Positions 1-14,591 of a stretch of 64,000 nucleotides of DNA are shown here, piece after piece. The notes beneath the pieces are model-generated. The model had not been told where the DNA came from and made no database searches. It worked only from the letters and a program-made list of their open reading frames with translations. The position numbers and the translations under genes are program-made. Numbering within the stretch: position 1 is the stretch's first letter; every line of letters starts with the position of its first letter. This stretch comes from Ficedula albicollis (Eukaryota > Chordata > Aves > Passeriformes > Muscicapidae). The stretch covers positions 34,816,612 through 34,880,611 of the forward strand of contig NC_021674.1 in NCBI RefSeq assembly GCF_000247815.1, read 5' to 3'.

Positions 1-1574
1 ATGCTCAAAGGTTTTGTCAGGAAAAGTCTTGAAATCTTTACTGCTGTAGTAGATGGTATTGTAGCCATTTTGACAGGAACAATCAATGGATAGCTAAAAT
101 TGTGTTTTTAGTACACCCTGGGTTTGAGATAACAGCCTTGGAACTGTTGGCCACAAGTTACATGGGGTTCTGCACATTTCCACTGTTGAGATTCTGTCAA
201 GTTCTACTTTGGAGTGTTTGTCAAAGCTCCATTTGATAGGCTAAAACAATCTCTGTTAGCCTGGACACGCTCTACAAAGGAGGAAAGCAATGGAACAAAA
301 GCTATTCTTGTATCCGATCTTTCAGCCCTGAGTTCTACTTTGGAAGAAGCTCTGCTGTAGGCTGGGTGCTACATCCCATGTGAGTTCCACACACTGTCAT
401 TGCCATCATTTATGTACCATCTTTTCCAAGGCATAGCTGCAGCCCTGGGGAAGGAAGGGAGATTCATCCTGAGTTGCTTTGCTTTCTCGAGAGCTGTTCC
501 ATTTCACCCACTGACCCAACTTACTGGATATTTTAGGTTCTAAGGAGTATTCTACCTAGAACTTCATCAGGGCATGTCATATTCATATCTATTCATCAAA
601 GGTGTAAGGGCTTCCTCAGCTGGCATCCAGCTATGGTGGATATGACATTGTCATGCCACTCTGAGATCTGTGCTGTCACTAGATATTTCCTATCAGTGGG
701 AAGCACCTTCTGTGACTTTTACTCCGCACAAACTAACTAGGGAAATCTTACTAACCTCATTGCTTTGTGAATGAGTGAGGGGATGAGCTGCAGAGATAGG
801 AAAATGTTAGCATGCACTGATACCCAGGAGCTGTGCTCAGGAAAATGTAATCCTGACACCTGCAACGAGACAGGGAAAATAATTTCTCATTTTGCCACCT
901 ACACGCAGTAAGAATATGAGAGGCAGTTTGATGTGTAAAGATGATACTGAGTATCCTAGAGAAGGTATAATCTTGAGTCACAATGTTACAAATCAGACAG
1001 AATAAAGCAACAGTTTATCCCAAATGTTCATATATTCTGCATACCCCTTGGAAATGAAAGAAAACCACTATGGCTTTTAACAATCAATGTGGTTTTTTTT
1101 TAATTCTACCCCTCCATTTGACACATGCTCCTTATGCCCAGCAGCTACCTGATTGCAGAGTCATCAGTCAGAGGTTCTAATAAGTAGCACAACTAGTCAA
1201 GGGACTGTTTTGGAACACAGTCTCCCAAAAACAAGGGAGTAGAAACAATAATACTTTTAAGCAGGAATTTTGGATTTGCATTAAGTGAACAGGGGTAATT
1301 TCCTCACATGCTGCATGCCTCTGAAGATCCACTGCCTCAGCCCACTTACTGACACTTCACCCACGACCATCAAGCTTGTGCTTCAGCTTTTCAGCTTCCC
1401 GTTACAAAGTGTGAGTGCAAAGATGACTTGCAGATAGGAATTGCCCTGAGAGCAAGCAACCTGCACAGCCTCCTTGCCCTGCTGGTTTTAAACAGGAAAA
1501 GTCACTTGGAAGCAAAGCCAGGTACCATTCCTTGGCTCCTAGGGAAGCACTGCTGCACTAAGAACAGCAAGAAA
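1..1574. other. Unique non-coding DNA, left edge
   Basis: I see no recognisable gene, RNA or repeat family here. On the minus strand two overlapping frames are unusually open between about 1 and 330, with only a few stops. Both frames cannot be coding and neither resembles a protein I can name, so this may be a decayed element or chance. The rest is AT-rich with no long open frame. Confidence 0.5.
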
Positions 1575-1720
1575 ATGGCACTCTTTGAATAAGAATGGAC
1601 AGATGCACGGGGTCGAACAAAACCTTTAAATGGCACTCTTTGAATAAGAATGGACAGATTCACGGGGTTGAAAAAAAACTTCAAGAATGGACAGATGCAC
1701 GGGGTCGAACAAAACCTTTA
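1575..1720. repeat. Tandem duplication, 55-bp period, 2.7 copies
   Basis: A unit beginning ATGGCACTCTTTGAATAAG at 1575 recurs at 1630. A third, 5'-truncated copy starts at 1683 with AAGAATGGACAGATGCACGG. The copies differ by a few substitutions; the middle copy has GATTCACGGGGTTG where the others have GATGCACGGGGTCG. The outer copies match each other better than the middle one. This is a local direct duplication, not a known family. Confidence 0.9.
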
Positions 1721-2543
1721 CCTAACTCAGCATCCAATTGTGTCCAAAAATGGAGATGAGGGAAGACTGACACATGCAGCACCCAAAAATTCTTTGTCTG
1801 GCTCTGAGCTGACCTTGCTTTGAGAAGCTGGCAGAAACAACTTCCAGAAGGCTCTTTTAACTTAAATTATTTCATTACTCCAGCCAGTGGAGCCTTTTCT
1901 ACCACTAAACTGACCACAGCCTCTAACAATTTACAGTTCCTGCTATAGCCTGGGGAAGTACCAGCTCCTGCACTTCACTGGAAAGATAAATCCCAATTCT
2001 ATTACACACTGTTATATAAACAATGCTACAGCTTTATTTCAGTTTTGTGTACCAAACACTAAAGCTTTATTAGTTAAAACTAAATATCAAATTCAGCACC
2101 GTTACAAGGGTGATGATGCATAGAAGAAAAACAACATGTCTTATATGAGGTTCTTGTTTTAAACAGTTAAAGAGCTTTTTTAGATGCTTTTTTTAAATCA
2201 CACTGCTACAAAGAAGGGCTAATAAGTCACAAGACAAAAAAAATGTCTTTTTACTGCTCAGTCTGTAATATAAAATTCTGAATCCAATCTGTGTGAATCA
2301 AATCTTAGATCTTGACAATTTTGCCATATCTGCCTTTTTTTGCGTGGGTTTGGCACAGTTAAGTAGAATGAAGCTCGAAAGTAAAAGGTCTTTAACATTA
2401 TAAAGTACATATTTACTGTCTTTGACATAGAAATATGGAATCACCAACAACTGGAGACCAAAACAGAAATTCTGAAAAGCCACTGTTGCAGTTTGCATTC
2501 TACAGCCATCTTTTGATTTATCTTGAAATTAATACAGTGAATT

Positions 2544-2547
<4 letters not shown>
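1721..2547. other. Unique AT-rich non-coding DNA
   Basis: No gene or repeat family recognised. The stretch is rich in A/T runs and leads into the poly-A tract at its right end. Confidence 0.5.
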
Positions 2548-2597
<50 letters not shown>

Positions 2598-2648
2598 CCC
2601 CAAACAACAAAAAAAAAAAACTAAAACAAAACAAAGCAAGAAAAAACA
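2548..2648 (+). repeat. Poly-A tract (A48) with A-rich tail
   Basis: There are 48 consecutive A from 2548 to 2595, then six C, then an A-rich segment of AAC/AAAC-type units to about 2648. It could be the tail of a plus-strand retrocopy, but I see no AATAAA signal close upstream and do not recognise a parent transcript. A simple A-rich microsatellite is equally possible. Confidence 0.85.
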
Positions 2649-5600
2649 ACTAAGTTACTTGTTTCCTGAAATGATGAGAGAAAAATAAAATGGTGCATTT
2701 TCTAGATGCTTCTATCCAGGCAAAAGAGCCTGCTAAATAGCTGCTGATGATGGAGAGGTTGTGTCTGCAACCACTGGGAATCAGAACTCACCCTGCAAGG
2801 GTCAGGCTTTGGTGAAAGTGGCTTTGCAGAAGGAGATCTTCAAAGGTACACAGCATTTAAACAGCTGAACAGACTGTGCTTGTTAAAGGGGGAGAGGAGC
2901 AAGAGTGCTGAAGGCCAGAGCTAATGGTTGTGCCATTAATGGTGTGCAGATGGCTGGGCGCAGACAGTGTCCCACTGCCTTTGCTTGGCCACTTGGGATC
3001 AATGCTGCTGCTCCCATTAACCCCATCAGGGAGCTGGCCACAAACTTAATGCTTCTCTAATATTGGGAATATCTCTTGAAGAGAAAGTGGGAAAAATGCA
3101 GCAAACATCCTCCTCTTCCACTGTAGAAGATGCTGTAATTGAGAGTTTAAAACCAGCTCTCCTTCAAGACCTTCGTTGCTCTGTGTGAACAGAAGTGAAT
3201 CATAAGTAAATAATCTTATCTGCTTTGAATTGCTTGGTCAAGGTTCATCCTTTGAACTTCTTACTCAAATTCAGGTAAATTAACTCTCAAGGCAAATCAA
3301 ACTGAACACTTTGTAGACCATAAAAAATTGTGTGAAAAACACTTCAGCAGTGAAAACAAAATATTTGCAGGGGCTGAGAGAAAGGGGGAGTGAAATGGGC
3401 TTGACCCACATGAATATTGATTATTGTTTGTTTGTCTGGCTGATATAAAAGCTAAAAAATAAGCACAGTCATTTTTTTGAAGATCTGTTTCTTAACCCAG
3501 AAAAATCTTACAATCTAACAGCTTCTTTTAAGCAAATAAGAGGAATCATATTCTGCAGACTGGGAATTTAAAAAAGGATATGGGTTTGGAGTTTTTTGTT
3601 TGTTCATTTGTTGTTTTTCTTTAATACTTTAATTTAGTATGCAACTCTGTGTTCTGTACCCTATCCTGGAAAAGGAGCTCTGAATTTTTCTGTTGGAAGA
3701 TTTGAGGAGGGTCATTACATATTCAATACAAATATAATTTTAACATCATCTTCCTTTAAATTCCCCTGGTACAAAAAGAGTTTATTGTCTTTGAACAATT
3801 TGCTTATACAATTTAAGAAGCATTTAAAAGAGAAAAAAAGGACCATGTTTGCATGGGTAAGAACTCCAAGGGAGCAATCTCAAAGTCATGTTCACCTCTT
3901 GATATATGAATAAAATCTAAGTTACGCCCGCCTTTCATCAAAAGTCCATCTATCACTTGTTACCAATCAGGTTTACTAGTATTACTTAGGTTTTTATTTT
4001 AATTCTTCCCCTTTTTCAGGAAAACACTGGATTTGCACATAATTGGAATAGCTTAATCACATTTTTTAATAAATTAATTGTCAATAGCATTTTGCCTGGT
4101 CCTAGGTAGTAGTAACACAATTGTATCAATTTTATGTTAATAAACGCTGTATTTGAACTGATCATAAGCTACAGGCTGAATCTGACTGTGAATTTTTACT
4201 CTATTTTGTCCTGTAAAAATTGAGTACTGAAATACTAATGACTTCTGGGAAACCTTTGTGCAGCAACTGGCAGTGCAAAAGAGAGAAAAAGTGTATAACA
4301 AATTTTGACCTCAGGACTGTCTTTTGAATTGTGTTTTCATTAACTTTAGGTACCAGGAGATTCTGGCACTGCTCAGAGAAAGAACCCTCTGTTATCATTG
4401 CATCAAATTATGGTCAAAAAACTGCACAAAAGCAGACAGTCTCGTGTTTCTCTCTTTCACTTCTGTGTTTGTGAACATTTTCTTCCTACTTTTTGTTTTT
4501 TCCCTTGAGGTTAGAACACAGCTTTTCTATTCCTTTGGTAAAATAAGGTTTGGGAGCGTCTCTTTCATCTAAAATATCATTATTTGTGACTTTTCAGCAA
4601 CAAGTAGGTTTGTGACTATTTGTAAATACAGAATCAAGGACTTAGGCATGAAATTTTATCTCCATATCGTGACTCAGTCATTTACTATTCACAACATTGT
4701 GCCTCAAATGTGTGTGAGCTCCAGTTGGGATATCATGCTTGTGTGCCATCATTAGGTGACTTTGAAAATTCTGAATCTTGTTCAAAGCCCAGAAAAATAA
4801 ATGAGGAAACTTTCTGTTTATTTCAAACCCATAAAGTGTGGAGAGAAAGCTGAAGCTTTGCTGGAGAGGTGAAACCCTCCTGGTTTTAAAATCAGCGTCA
4901 GAACTCTCTTGAACTCCTGTGGATCTGGGATTTTCTTCAGACCTTAAAAGCTTGCTTTGAGATGGCAGAATTTCATCATCTATACCTTGTGATTGTGCCC
5001 AAGTGTCACTATTACTAACTTTTCCATTATCAGGATACCAATATTTTTGCAACAGAGAACGCAGCTTCATCAAAACCAAAATGTGTTAAACACTTCAATT
5101 TTTTTCCCTGAAAAGAGTTCTCCAGTTTTGAGAATTCTTTAACTATCTTGATTTCAGATGACAAAAAATTTCTTTTTGAATTTAGGACTCAAATTGATCT
5201 TTTCATAAATAAGCTTACAACCTTTGTTTTAAAATTTAATCTTAATTTCTGTTTTTAGCCTTATTTGAAATATCTTCTATGTAACAATGCTTTCTGGTTG
5301 CCAACAGCAAGCACACTGGTGCCTTCAAATCACTTATTTTACTTACTGTCCATTGAAATATTAAGGTGTTACTAACCTCAATGTGGTTCGACAGAAATCC
5401 CATTTTCAGGCCAGTGTAGTTTGTGCAAACAAGTTTTCAATGAGACCCAAAGAGAACATTCAAATGTCACAGGACAGGAGAGAAAACCAGACTACACTTG
5501 CATGTTTTGAGCTGCTGGTTTTTTAACACCTCGGTGTAATATGGGGAGTGCGATAAAGTGGAGGTGCCCTGAGAGCACAAACACCACCACAGCATAAAAC

Positions 5601-5804
5601 ACAAGGCAGGGCAAGCAGAGAGAAACTTAGTGGGAGAGAGAATGGAAACAGATATCTGCCTGCTCCCATCTGCAGAAGAGGGAGCAAGAGAGGGAAATCA
5701 TGAAGGCCACACCAGCAACCAGCCAGGTTCCTAAGAGAAAAATAAATGAGGTCACGAGGACACTGATGAATTCACACTGCCGACATCACTCGATCTATGT
5801 AATT
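2649..5804. other. Unique AT-rich non-coding DNA
   Basis: Nothing recognisable as a gene or repeat. The longest open frame is 133 codons on the minus strand (4678-5079). Its composition is mixed and resembles no family I know, so I do not call it a gene. Confidence 0.5.
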
Positions 5805-5922
5805 GCGACTTTGATCAGTAAATAATCAATACACCACTGTATTGGATGATTTTGGACCACAGAGCGACTTTGATCAGTAAATAATCAATACACCAATGTA
5901 TTGGATGGTTATGGACCACAGT
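5805..5922. repeat. Tandem duplication, 59-bp period, 2 copies
   Basis: A unit starting GCGACTTTGATCAGTAAATA at 5805 is repeated at 5864. The copies differ at only a few positions (for example ACCACTG versus ACCAATG). This is a direct head-to-tail duplication in unique sequence. Confidence 0.92.
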
Positions 5923-8205
5923 GTCCAAAGACATATCACCCAGCAGAGTATGATTTCCAGGCACTTCTTATTAGACTTCAATCAATTTTAATTAAAAAAA
6001 CCAACCTTATTTTAATGTTCTTGTAAAACTTGAATATCCAAATAGTGGAAATTATTACTGCCCATTTTATTTTAAAGTGATTCCAAAGTCATACCTTCTG
6101 CCCATGCATTTTAATTAAAATTTATGGCCCGATTTTTCAAGTGAAACATGGAGGGAATAATTTTCTAAGGAGAAAAAAAATGTTATACTGTTTTTTAATT
6201 GGTGAGGGGAGGATGTAAGAGTTGCCTCATGATGTTTAATAGTCAGTGACTAGCATGGTGGAAATTGCATGAATTAAGGGCATTAGGCATGAAGTTGAAG
6301 GAACACACCAATTCAGAAATTATGGAAAAAATTTCAGGCTTTGTTTTCCAATAAGGACAAAAAATTGTGTTTGATTTTAGATCCTCAGCATTTCTAGCAC
6401 AATTATATGAAGCTCAGAGTTCATTTGTTTACCAATTCTGAATAAAAATGTGACACAACTGAGAACAATGCCTCTCAAACTCTGGCAGAAGAGATTTTAG
6501 TTCACTTTAAAGCCTAACTCTTGTCTCACTTTGACATCCTTTGCAAAATGTCAAAGAATCACCACACAGAAAACATGACATCAAACACCAGAGAGCAAAG
6601 TTTTCACATTGCCTCGGCTAGATGCACAGGCAAGAGAATCTGAAATATAAAATACATGTCTGAATTATAGTAAAACTTGGATAGCTTGTGTTGCATATTA
6701 AATATTTGAAAATGAGGAACATATTTAAACAGCCATACATAAAATTATCTGCATCCTTCCACTTTAAACTTCCAAAACTTTCAGCTGTCAAGCTGAAAGT
6801 CCATTTGTCCAAAGAGGAACAAAAAAGTTACCATGCAAAGATGAATGCTTTAAAATGTTGTCTTTTAAGACTGCTCTTAGGGAAAAATCTATTCCCCCCC
6901 CTCATTTAAAAAGCAAACAAAAATAAACAAAACCAAGGAAACACTGACTCAGTTTGTGCACTTCCTTAGCAAACTGTGGTAAAAGAATTAGGGTTTGGCA
7001 GGAAGATAGAATTTAGGAAATGAGAGATGCTTTATAGATTATTAGGGAAAATTAGTTTCAGTTTAGCAGGGTGATGAACATTTTAAAAGTGGAGTTTATT
7101 AATATTTTTATAACAACATTTTTGCAACATTCCAAGGATGTAAACAGAGCATTTTGCAATGCACAAAGAAATTGAGCCTAGAATTTTTATTCAAGCTACA
7201 GCCTAATAGAAGTTGGTTTTTTTTGTAATGCAGGCTTTTTAGCATAGAGGTATTCAATTGCATTATTTCATGTTCTAGTTATTTTACCAGATAATACAGT
7301 ACTGTATAACCATTTGACTTCATTGGTTGTGCCTTTTGATGCAGTTCAAATTTATAGGAAATTATCATGGTGCAATGTAGAGAACAATTATACAAGACCC
7401 TTAGAATCTGGGTATGGAAAAGTAGTGTAAACTCTTTCAACTGGCTTTCCTGTCAGTGGAGTATTGTTCCCTAAAAGATATTTCAAAGTGTTTTCTTCTT
7501 CATTTTTTTTTTCTTTTTTATACCATTTATGAAGTAGCTTTAACTAGCCCTAAAATTATTTGTGTGAAAGTCTCCCCAGGTTTGATTCACCACTTTTGAA
7601 GGTGGTTTGCCTGGTTTGGGGACCATGAGACAGCAGTCATAGTTAAACCAAAATCACAGATTTCAGTTTTGGAAGAAACACTATCTAGCATATTTTTACT
7701 CTTGGTGTGAGATCTCATCTTTAATGAGTTCAATTAAAAAGCACCCATTAATTTGGAGGGAGTATAGGATTCACCTCTTTTGTGCAACTATCAGCTCAGT
7801 AAAGAAAATGCTCTGTTGTGATGACTTCTTTATTCAATGTGTAGATCTCTGCCTTCAGTACACCCAGAAAAAAAAAGCACTGACCATTGTAGTTTTACCA
7901 TTGCAATACTCACTTTATTATAGTACCTCTTAAATTTTTAACAAAATTACAATTATTCCAAGAGATTAATTTTTAAAAACAAAGACTACACGGTAAAGAG
8001 GATTTTATTATAAACTCGCATATATTACTAAGTGTTTTCTTGGTTTTTGCCCTGGCATTTGGCTACCCTGTTTGCCCTGCCACAAATTATTGTCTCTCTT
8101 TATTTTCAGGCATACCAGGTCCCCACGATTGGGGACACATGTTGACACAGGAAATTTGTTTCTGCAATTTTAGTGGAGCTTCTTGCATTGTCCAAGTACT
8201 CATAC
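5923..8205. other. Unique AT-rich non-coding DNA
   Basis: No gene, RNA or repeat family recognised. Open frames are 60-75 codons long and look like chance. A short C run lies at about 6894-6901. Confidence 0.5.
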
Positions 8206-8245
8206 ATATATAAATATACGCGTGTATATATATATATATATATTT
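8206..8245. repeat. (TA)n microsatellite
   Basis: An alternating TA/CATA tract, interrupted once by CGCGTG in its left half, with an uninterrupted TA run on the right. Confidence 0.85.
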
Positions 8246-9259
8246 AAGATAATTGAGTTGTGTATCTCTAAAGTTTTCAAGACAAACTTAGACAATTGAA
8301 TTTACTAATTTCTTCATCTTTAAAAGTTAATAATCAGATCTTTCTGCAATAATTTTTATCAACTTTTCTAATTTTGGAGGATTTTTTTATTGCCTGAAGA
8401 TTATTTTATTCAGTTGTTTAGGTTTTCATTTTGTTTTGTTTTTTAATCTACCAAAATATGGTGAAGGTCATGTAGTAAGTGACCAGTACGTTTATGACTG
8501 TGTGCATGTCACGTGGAAGAAAGGCATGAGAAGGGCAAACAGTGAATTCAAGAAATCCCACAAGGAGAGGCAGAAAAAGTGATTGATGCAAGCTGTTGCT
8601 TCTTGAATTCTGAAATGGTCCATCTGTGTAGCCTGAAGCATTGGAATGAGGTAAAGGGATATTTGGAAAGTTCACATAACTTATTTAAAACTAAAATTAG
8701 CAATTAATGGTAGAAATTAACCATTTCTTTTCACAGATACATCGAGAAAGTGACTTCTTTACAGAAGTAAATGTGCAGCTTTGAAGAAAAAATAAGAAAT
8801 TGTTGCTAATCTCCGATTCAGTTATGTCAGAGTTCAGATATGCATAGAGTTACTAACCAACTGATTTTCCGAAATGAAGCAGTGGATGAATTTTAGAGGT
8901 ATTTATTTTCAAATTGAGTTGTCAGTTCACTGCCAATTCATAAAACCTACTGTGCTGTGATATCAACTCATCACAAAATAAACTGACAGACTGTACCATA
9001 TTTTTATAGTGAATCATTTAAACCATGAATCATTCATAGCTTTACACAGGTGCTGAAAATACTGAAAACCTGCTGTCATGCTAGACAAGCCTGGCACATG
9101 CTTTCCACAAGTGATGGATTCTTTGCAGAACAGATCAGTTTTTAATCCTATTAGGAAGAAAGAAAGATCAAGGAAGGAAAACAACAATGACCAAAGAAAA
9201 AGGGCTCTGTTCTTCATCCCTTCATTTTCCCCTTTTCTCCCCTCCATTTTTAATGATAT
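8246..9259. other. Unique AT-rich non-coding DNA
   Basis: No gene or repeat family recognised. Only short open frames of fewer than 80 codons are present. Confidence 0.5.
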
Positions 9260-9778
9260 TCAAAATGGAAAGCTGAGAAAAAAATATTTTGTTTCTATGT
9301 TGCATTTGTTCCATTGACAGACAGATATAATCCATGTTGTTCCCAATGGTGCAAGTCTTAATACAATTAATATATTACAGTTCTCATTCTGAATTACCCT
9401 CAGAATGTCATTCTGTTGACGTAGGTATTTGTAGATGATTTGTTGTATCCACAAAAATAATCTAAGTAATCTGGGCATTGGTACAAAAGGCAGCAGCAAA
9501 TTATAGGCTAGCCTTGTAGCTTCAGCAAAACATGCAGCAAGCCTGTCATGGGGCAGTCTGCAGATTGCTTCATTCCCTGCCTTAAATAAGACTAGAGAAA
9601 CAGATTGCAAATGCAAATTAAAATACCCACCTGAACTGATCCGAAAAAGTGAAGGGATGGGCCTGGTTAGCATGCACTGCATTGAGTGGCTGGTGATGTT
9701 CTGGGAATCACGGATTCGTGTCAACATATCTGTAAAATGAGTTAATGAGCCGGGGGACAGGATGTAGGCATTCCACAC
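9260..9778 (-). other. Unidentified 172-codon open frame
   Basis: An ATG-initiated minus-strand frame of 172 codons, the longest non-repeat frame in the window outside CR1 and poly-C. The C-terminal half is hydrophobic and aliphatic, with a segment around residues 90-115 rich in L, P and F. I recognise no domain, signal peptide or catalytic motif, and there is no neighbouring exon that I can connect. It may be chance, a decayed retrosequence or part of a conserved non-coding element. Confidence 0.12.
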
Positions 9779-10402
9779 GTGATTAGGCAGGCTGTCCTTG
9801 TACAGGAGTGCTCACCCCCTCCCTGGGGACTGCTCTGCCTGCCACTTTCCCTGCCAATCTGTGACTGGCTCAGGCAGACGTGCAGGTCAAAAGAGGAAAT
9901 GCTTCAGTCTCTCTTATACCATCGAGGACTAAGCCTTTGTGATGACACTGGCATTCTCCACCCTTAGGAACAGCTCTCAGGTGCTGTGGCTTCTGGTGAA
10001 ATTCTCCTACAGTACCTATACGTGGCAGAAGAGTTATTTTCTACAGCAGATCCCTCAGTAAAGCTGTGACAGAGAGGGACAATAGCAAAGGTGAAGGATC
10101 AGACCACTCCCCTCAGGAGTGACCCAGCTTGGGATTCACAGCCCCAAATCTCTGTTGGAGCCGGGTGCCTATGCCAAAACACTAAAGTAAGCTGTGGGAT
10201 TCCCCTCTCTCCTGCCCAGCTTGCAGCAGGGCACTCATGGAGCTCCTGCAGGACATGCAGGCTCATTCCAGCTGTCTCATCACAATGTGTGGGTACCTTA
10301 AGACTGCCCAGGGTACAAGGAGTAAGTAGGACATGCTTCCAGCCCCTAATAGTAACCTTGTTTTCCAGTTTACTTTGTATAGTTAATTATTCACTCAGAT
10401 AG
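9779..10402. other. Locally GC-richer patch, no gene recognised
   Basis: This stretch is visibly richer in G and C than its flanks, with CCCTCC- and CTGCC-type words, but not in CpG. A 103-codon frame at 10091-10402 (plus strand) resembles nothing I know. It could be an old, unrecognised repeat or a small regulatory patch. Confidence 0.3.
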
Positions 10403-13119
10403 CAGAAATGAAGTGGAAAGAAGGAGAGGGAGGCACCACCTTTCTTTGTATAGAAGCTGAGTAATATTGACCAGTATTAACAATATTGACCAGAATGAAG
10501 GGGAGACCTGAGGCTCAGATGCTGCCAATTGGTATTTTTCATCTGAAATGAGTGTGAGAAGGGATGGAACTGAACCTTTAATGTTTGAGAGAATGGTGTT
10601 CTGTGACTGGTGGTGATAGGGAAACTATAATCCACCACCAAATGTTTTGTGTTGACTCTCCATAAGAGATCTTCAAAGAAGTGTCCTGCCTTGGACTATA
10701 ACAGACAAAGGCAGGTAAATAAACTGCTAAATCGATAATTCAAATAGAGTAGTCACATGGAGGAGCTATGGAGCCACTCTGCACTAGTAAGGATAAGAAA
10801 CTTCCAAGAATTCCCAGAACCAGATGAACTTTGCAGAAAATAACCCAAGAGGTGCCTGACGTGTTTTGAAGTTAGACAGCAGCTGAATTTCTGAGATCTG
10901 ACTGTTGGACTTGAAAGTCTAAAGGCTTTAATGATTTAAAATGTTAATTAGCACACCTGTATATCTGAGCAGAAATGCCCTCTTTATTCCCTAGGCTCTT
11001 TACAGATCTAATTTCAGGATAATCATGGGCTTGGAAAAGTGTCCTTTGTTTCCTACTGGAAGTAATGTGTCCACTCTGCTCAAATCCACTTTCTCCCAAT
11101 GGAAATTGTGCATCAAGGACTCTTCTCTGATGCAGCTTCTGTTTTGAGTTTCCAAAATACCATACTGATTATTTATGTGCTGGAGACTCTTCTGGTCTTT
11201 GGCTCTAGTATTGTGTGGTCAGATTGACCATTTAGAAGTGGCCTGTTGGGATTTGGCAGAGTAATTTACCTAAGGGTTTTTTTACACATAAATTGGCTTC
11301 ATAACTTTAGTTAATTTGGATAATTTTATTTGAATTTAAAGCTAATTTAAGTTAAAACATTTTAAAGCTCTGAGGAGTCACACTCGAATTTAAAGCATGT
11401 ATTACAGAATTCAAATTAGCTTTCCCTTAGAGCTCTTGTGTACAAAACTAAAAGATTTTTTTTACTGGGAGGCAACTGGGTCCATCTCTCTTTATACCAG
11501 TTGGAGAGGAAGAGATCAAAAGTGGACCATCATTTCAAAAGGGAAATGCTTTATTTTTTCATAGGTAATTTCCCCCGTTTTTACTTAGTGCTAGAGGGTC
11601 ATCCAGCAAAGGCAACTATTGTCTAGTTCTAATGATAAATGTGTACATAACTTGTAGAATATGATTTCGTATGAACCCAGGGTTCCTTATGTGTCAGATA
11701 ACTGATAAACATATGCTTTTCAGGTTGCTGTGAGGACCACTTCACTGAAAGGAGAAGGATGAACAAAACCTGCTTATTTAGTCAAATATCTCCAAATGAT
11801 TTAGGTAATAGATAAAAACTTATATATATATAGTGACACATTAAGTTGTTGTGTCCAATTGTTATTTGGAATACTAATTATTTTTCAAAATCATCATTTT
11901 ATCACAATTTTTTTATATTAGCCAAGTTGGAAAAAACAATGTTTTCTCAATGTGCCAGTCAGGATTCACTGTCTTTATTGACAATCAAAATAGCATATGC
12001 ATTGCTGCAGAGTGAAAGCCCTCTGATTTGATTGTGACTGCACTGATCTGCACAGAGTTTTTCACCTAGTAAGACATTGTTCCTACTGTCAAGACCCTGT
12101 GACCACAGCAGAGGAAGAATGAGGGCTTTTCATTACAGCAGAAAAGAAATTAGGTGATTTACCCAATGTCACAAACACAGCTAGTTGGCAGGGAAAGGAA
12201 CTAAATCTAAAGCTAAATTTCCTAAGCTGATGGCAGAGATCATAGCCAACAACCTGATCTTGGAAATGGTTTTTGTTTGAAAATGGCTTATATACTAATC
12301 ATTATCTTTGTAAAGATCAGTTAAATAGGTTTCTGTGTATAATTAGTGTTACACTTGCCAAGAACATGTTCTGCTATCACTGATAATATTTTGAAGGTCC
12401 TCGTTTAAATTCCAGCCATATGTTTTAACTTGGTAATGGATTCCACAGTGAAGAAATATTGATTTGGGATTGCTTTAATTTGCATTGTTGCCCTCTTTAA
12501 CTTGTGTAATATGAGCTTTCTCATCCAGATATGTTTAGATATTTGCTTAGCTTTTTAATGCCTCCTTATGCTACATAATCTGAATCCTGATACAGCACTA
12601 AGCATCATTCTTGAGAGTCTCTGGAATTGTTCCCTAGTAGCAATTAGAAGATTTCTTCAGCAGTAAAAAGTGAGCAATTTTCCCCAAAGACAGGCACATC
12701 TGTGTTCAAACCATGTATTTTTATATTATACCTGGCCTTCTCCTAGCAGTGTAAGCAGTCTAGGTGACCTCATTATCTAGCAGATTCGACTTGATGTCAG
12801 TGTGAACTGATCAAGGAGAATTAGGAAGGACATAACTGGAAGGCAGGAGGGAGATTTGCCCTTTTCAGGAGAGAGCAGCAGAAGTGCCTGCAGCTCTGCT
12901 TAAGAATGGACAGTGAGCCTTGTGGTAGATTTTGGGTTGGGATTAGAAGGAAGACAACATAAGAGATATTGTTGTGAGTTTCTTCTAATGGCACCCTGAT
13001 CAGGAAGCAGATGAAGCCTTTTACAGAAAACTGAAGGCTTCATGTTCTCAGGCTTTCACCTTCATGGGGAATTGTAGCCACTTTATTAATTGCCACTAGG
13101 TTTCTGAGCACCTTGGTGA
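10403..13119. other. Unique AT-rich non-coding DNA
   Basis: Nothing recognisable as gene, RNA or named repeat. It ends where the CR1 ORF2 remnant begins. Confidence 0.5.
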
Positions 13120-13562
13120 CAGCATCTTAACAGACGTGATCAAGAAATCAGTGAGGGGAGGTGCTCTTCTGGATCTAATGCCTATAAACAAGGAAAAATC
13201 GTTTGCTGATATGAAGGCTGGGGCCCCCGTGGCTGCAGTGATCATGTAGTGGTAGAAATCACTACCACTGGTGCATACTCAGGATCCTGAGGAAAGAGTA
13301 CAAGGCAAATGGCAAAACAACACTGACAGGACATGCAGACCTAGTCCTCTCAGGGACCTACTTGGAAGACTCCTGTGGGAGACAGTCCTTGAAGAGAAGG
13401 GGTACAGGTGAGATGATTGTTTACTATGGATTACCTCCTTTAAGCTCAAGGATGTCCATCCTGATAAGCAAAATTCAAAGGCTTGAATGAATGAGGAAGG
13501 AGCTCCTGGCTAAACTGCCACATGAAAAAAAGTACACAAAAGATGTTCTGCAGGAACATGAG

Positions 13563-14591
<1,029 letters not shown>

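Noticed and set aside
4678..5079. 133-codon minus-strand frame as a gene
   Set aside because: No recognisable motif, no splice context, and a length within chance expectation for a 64 kb six-frame search.
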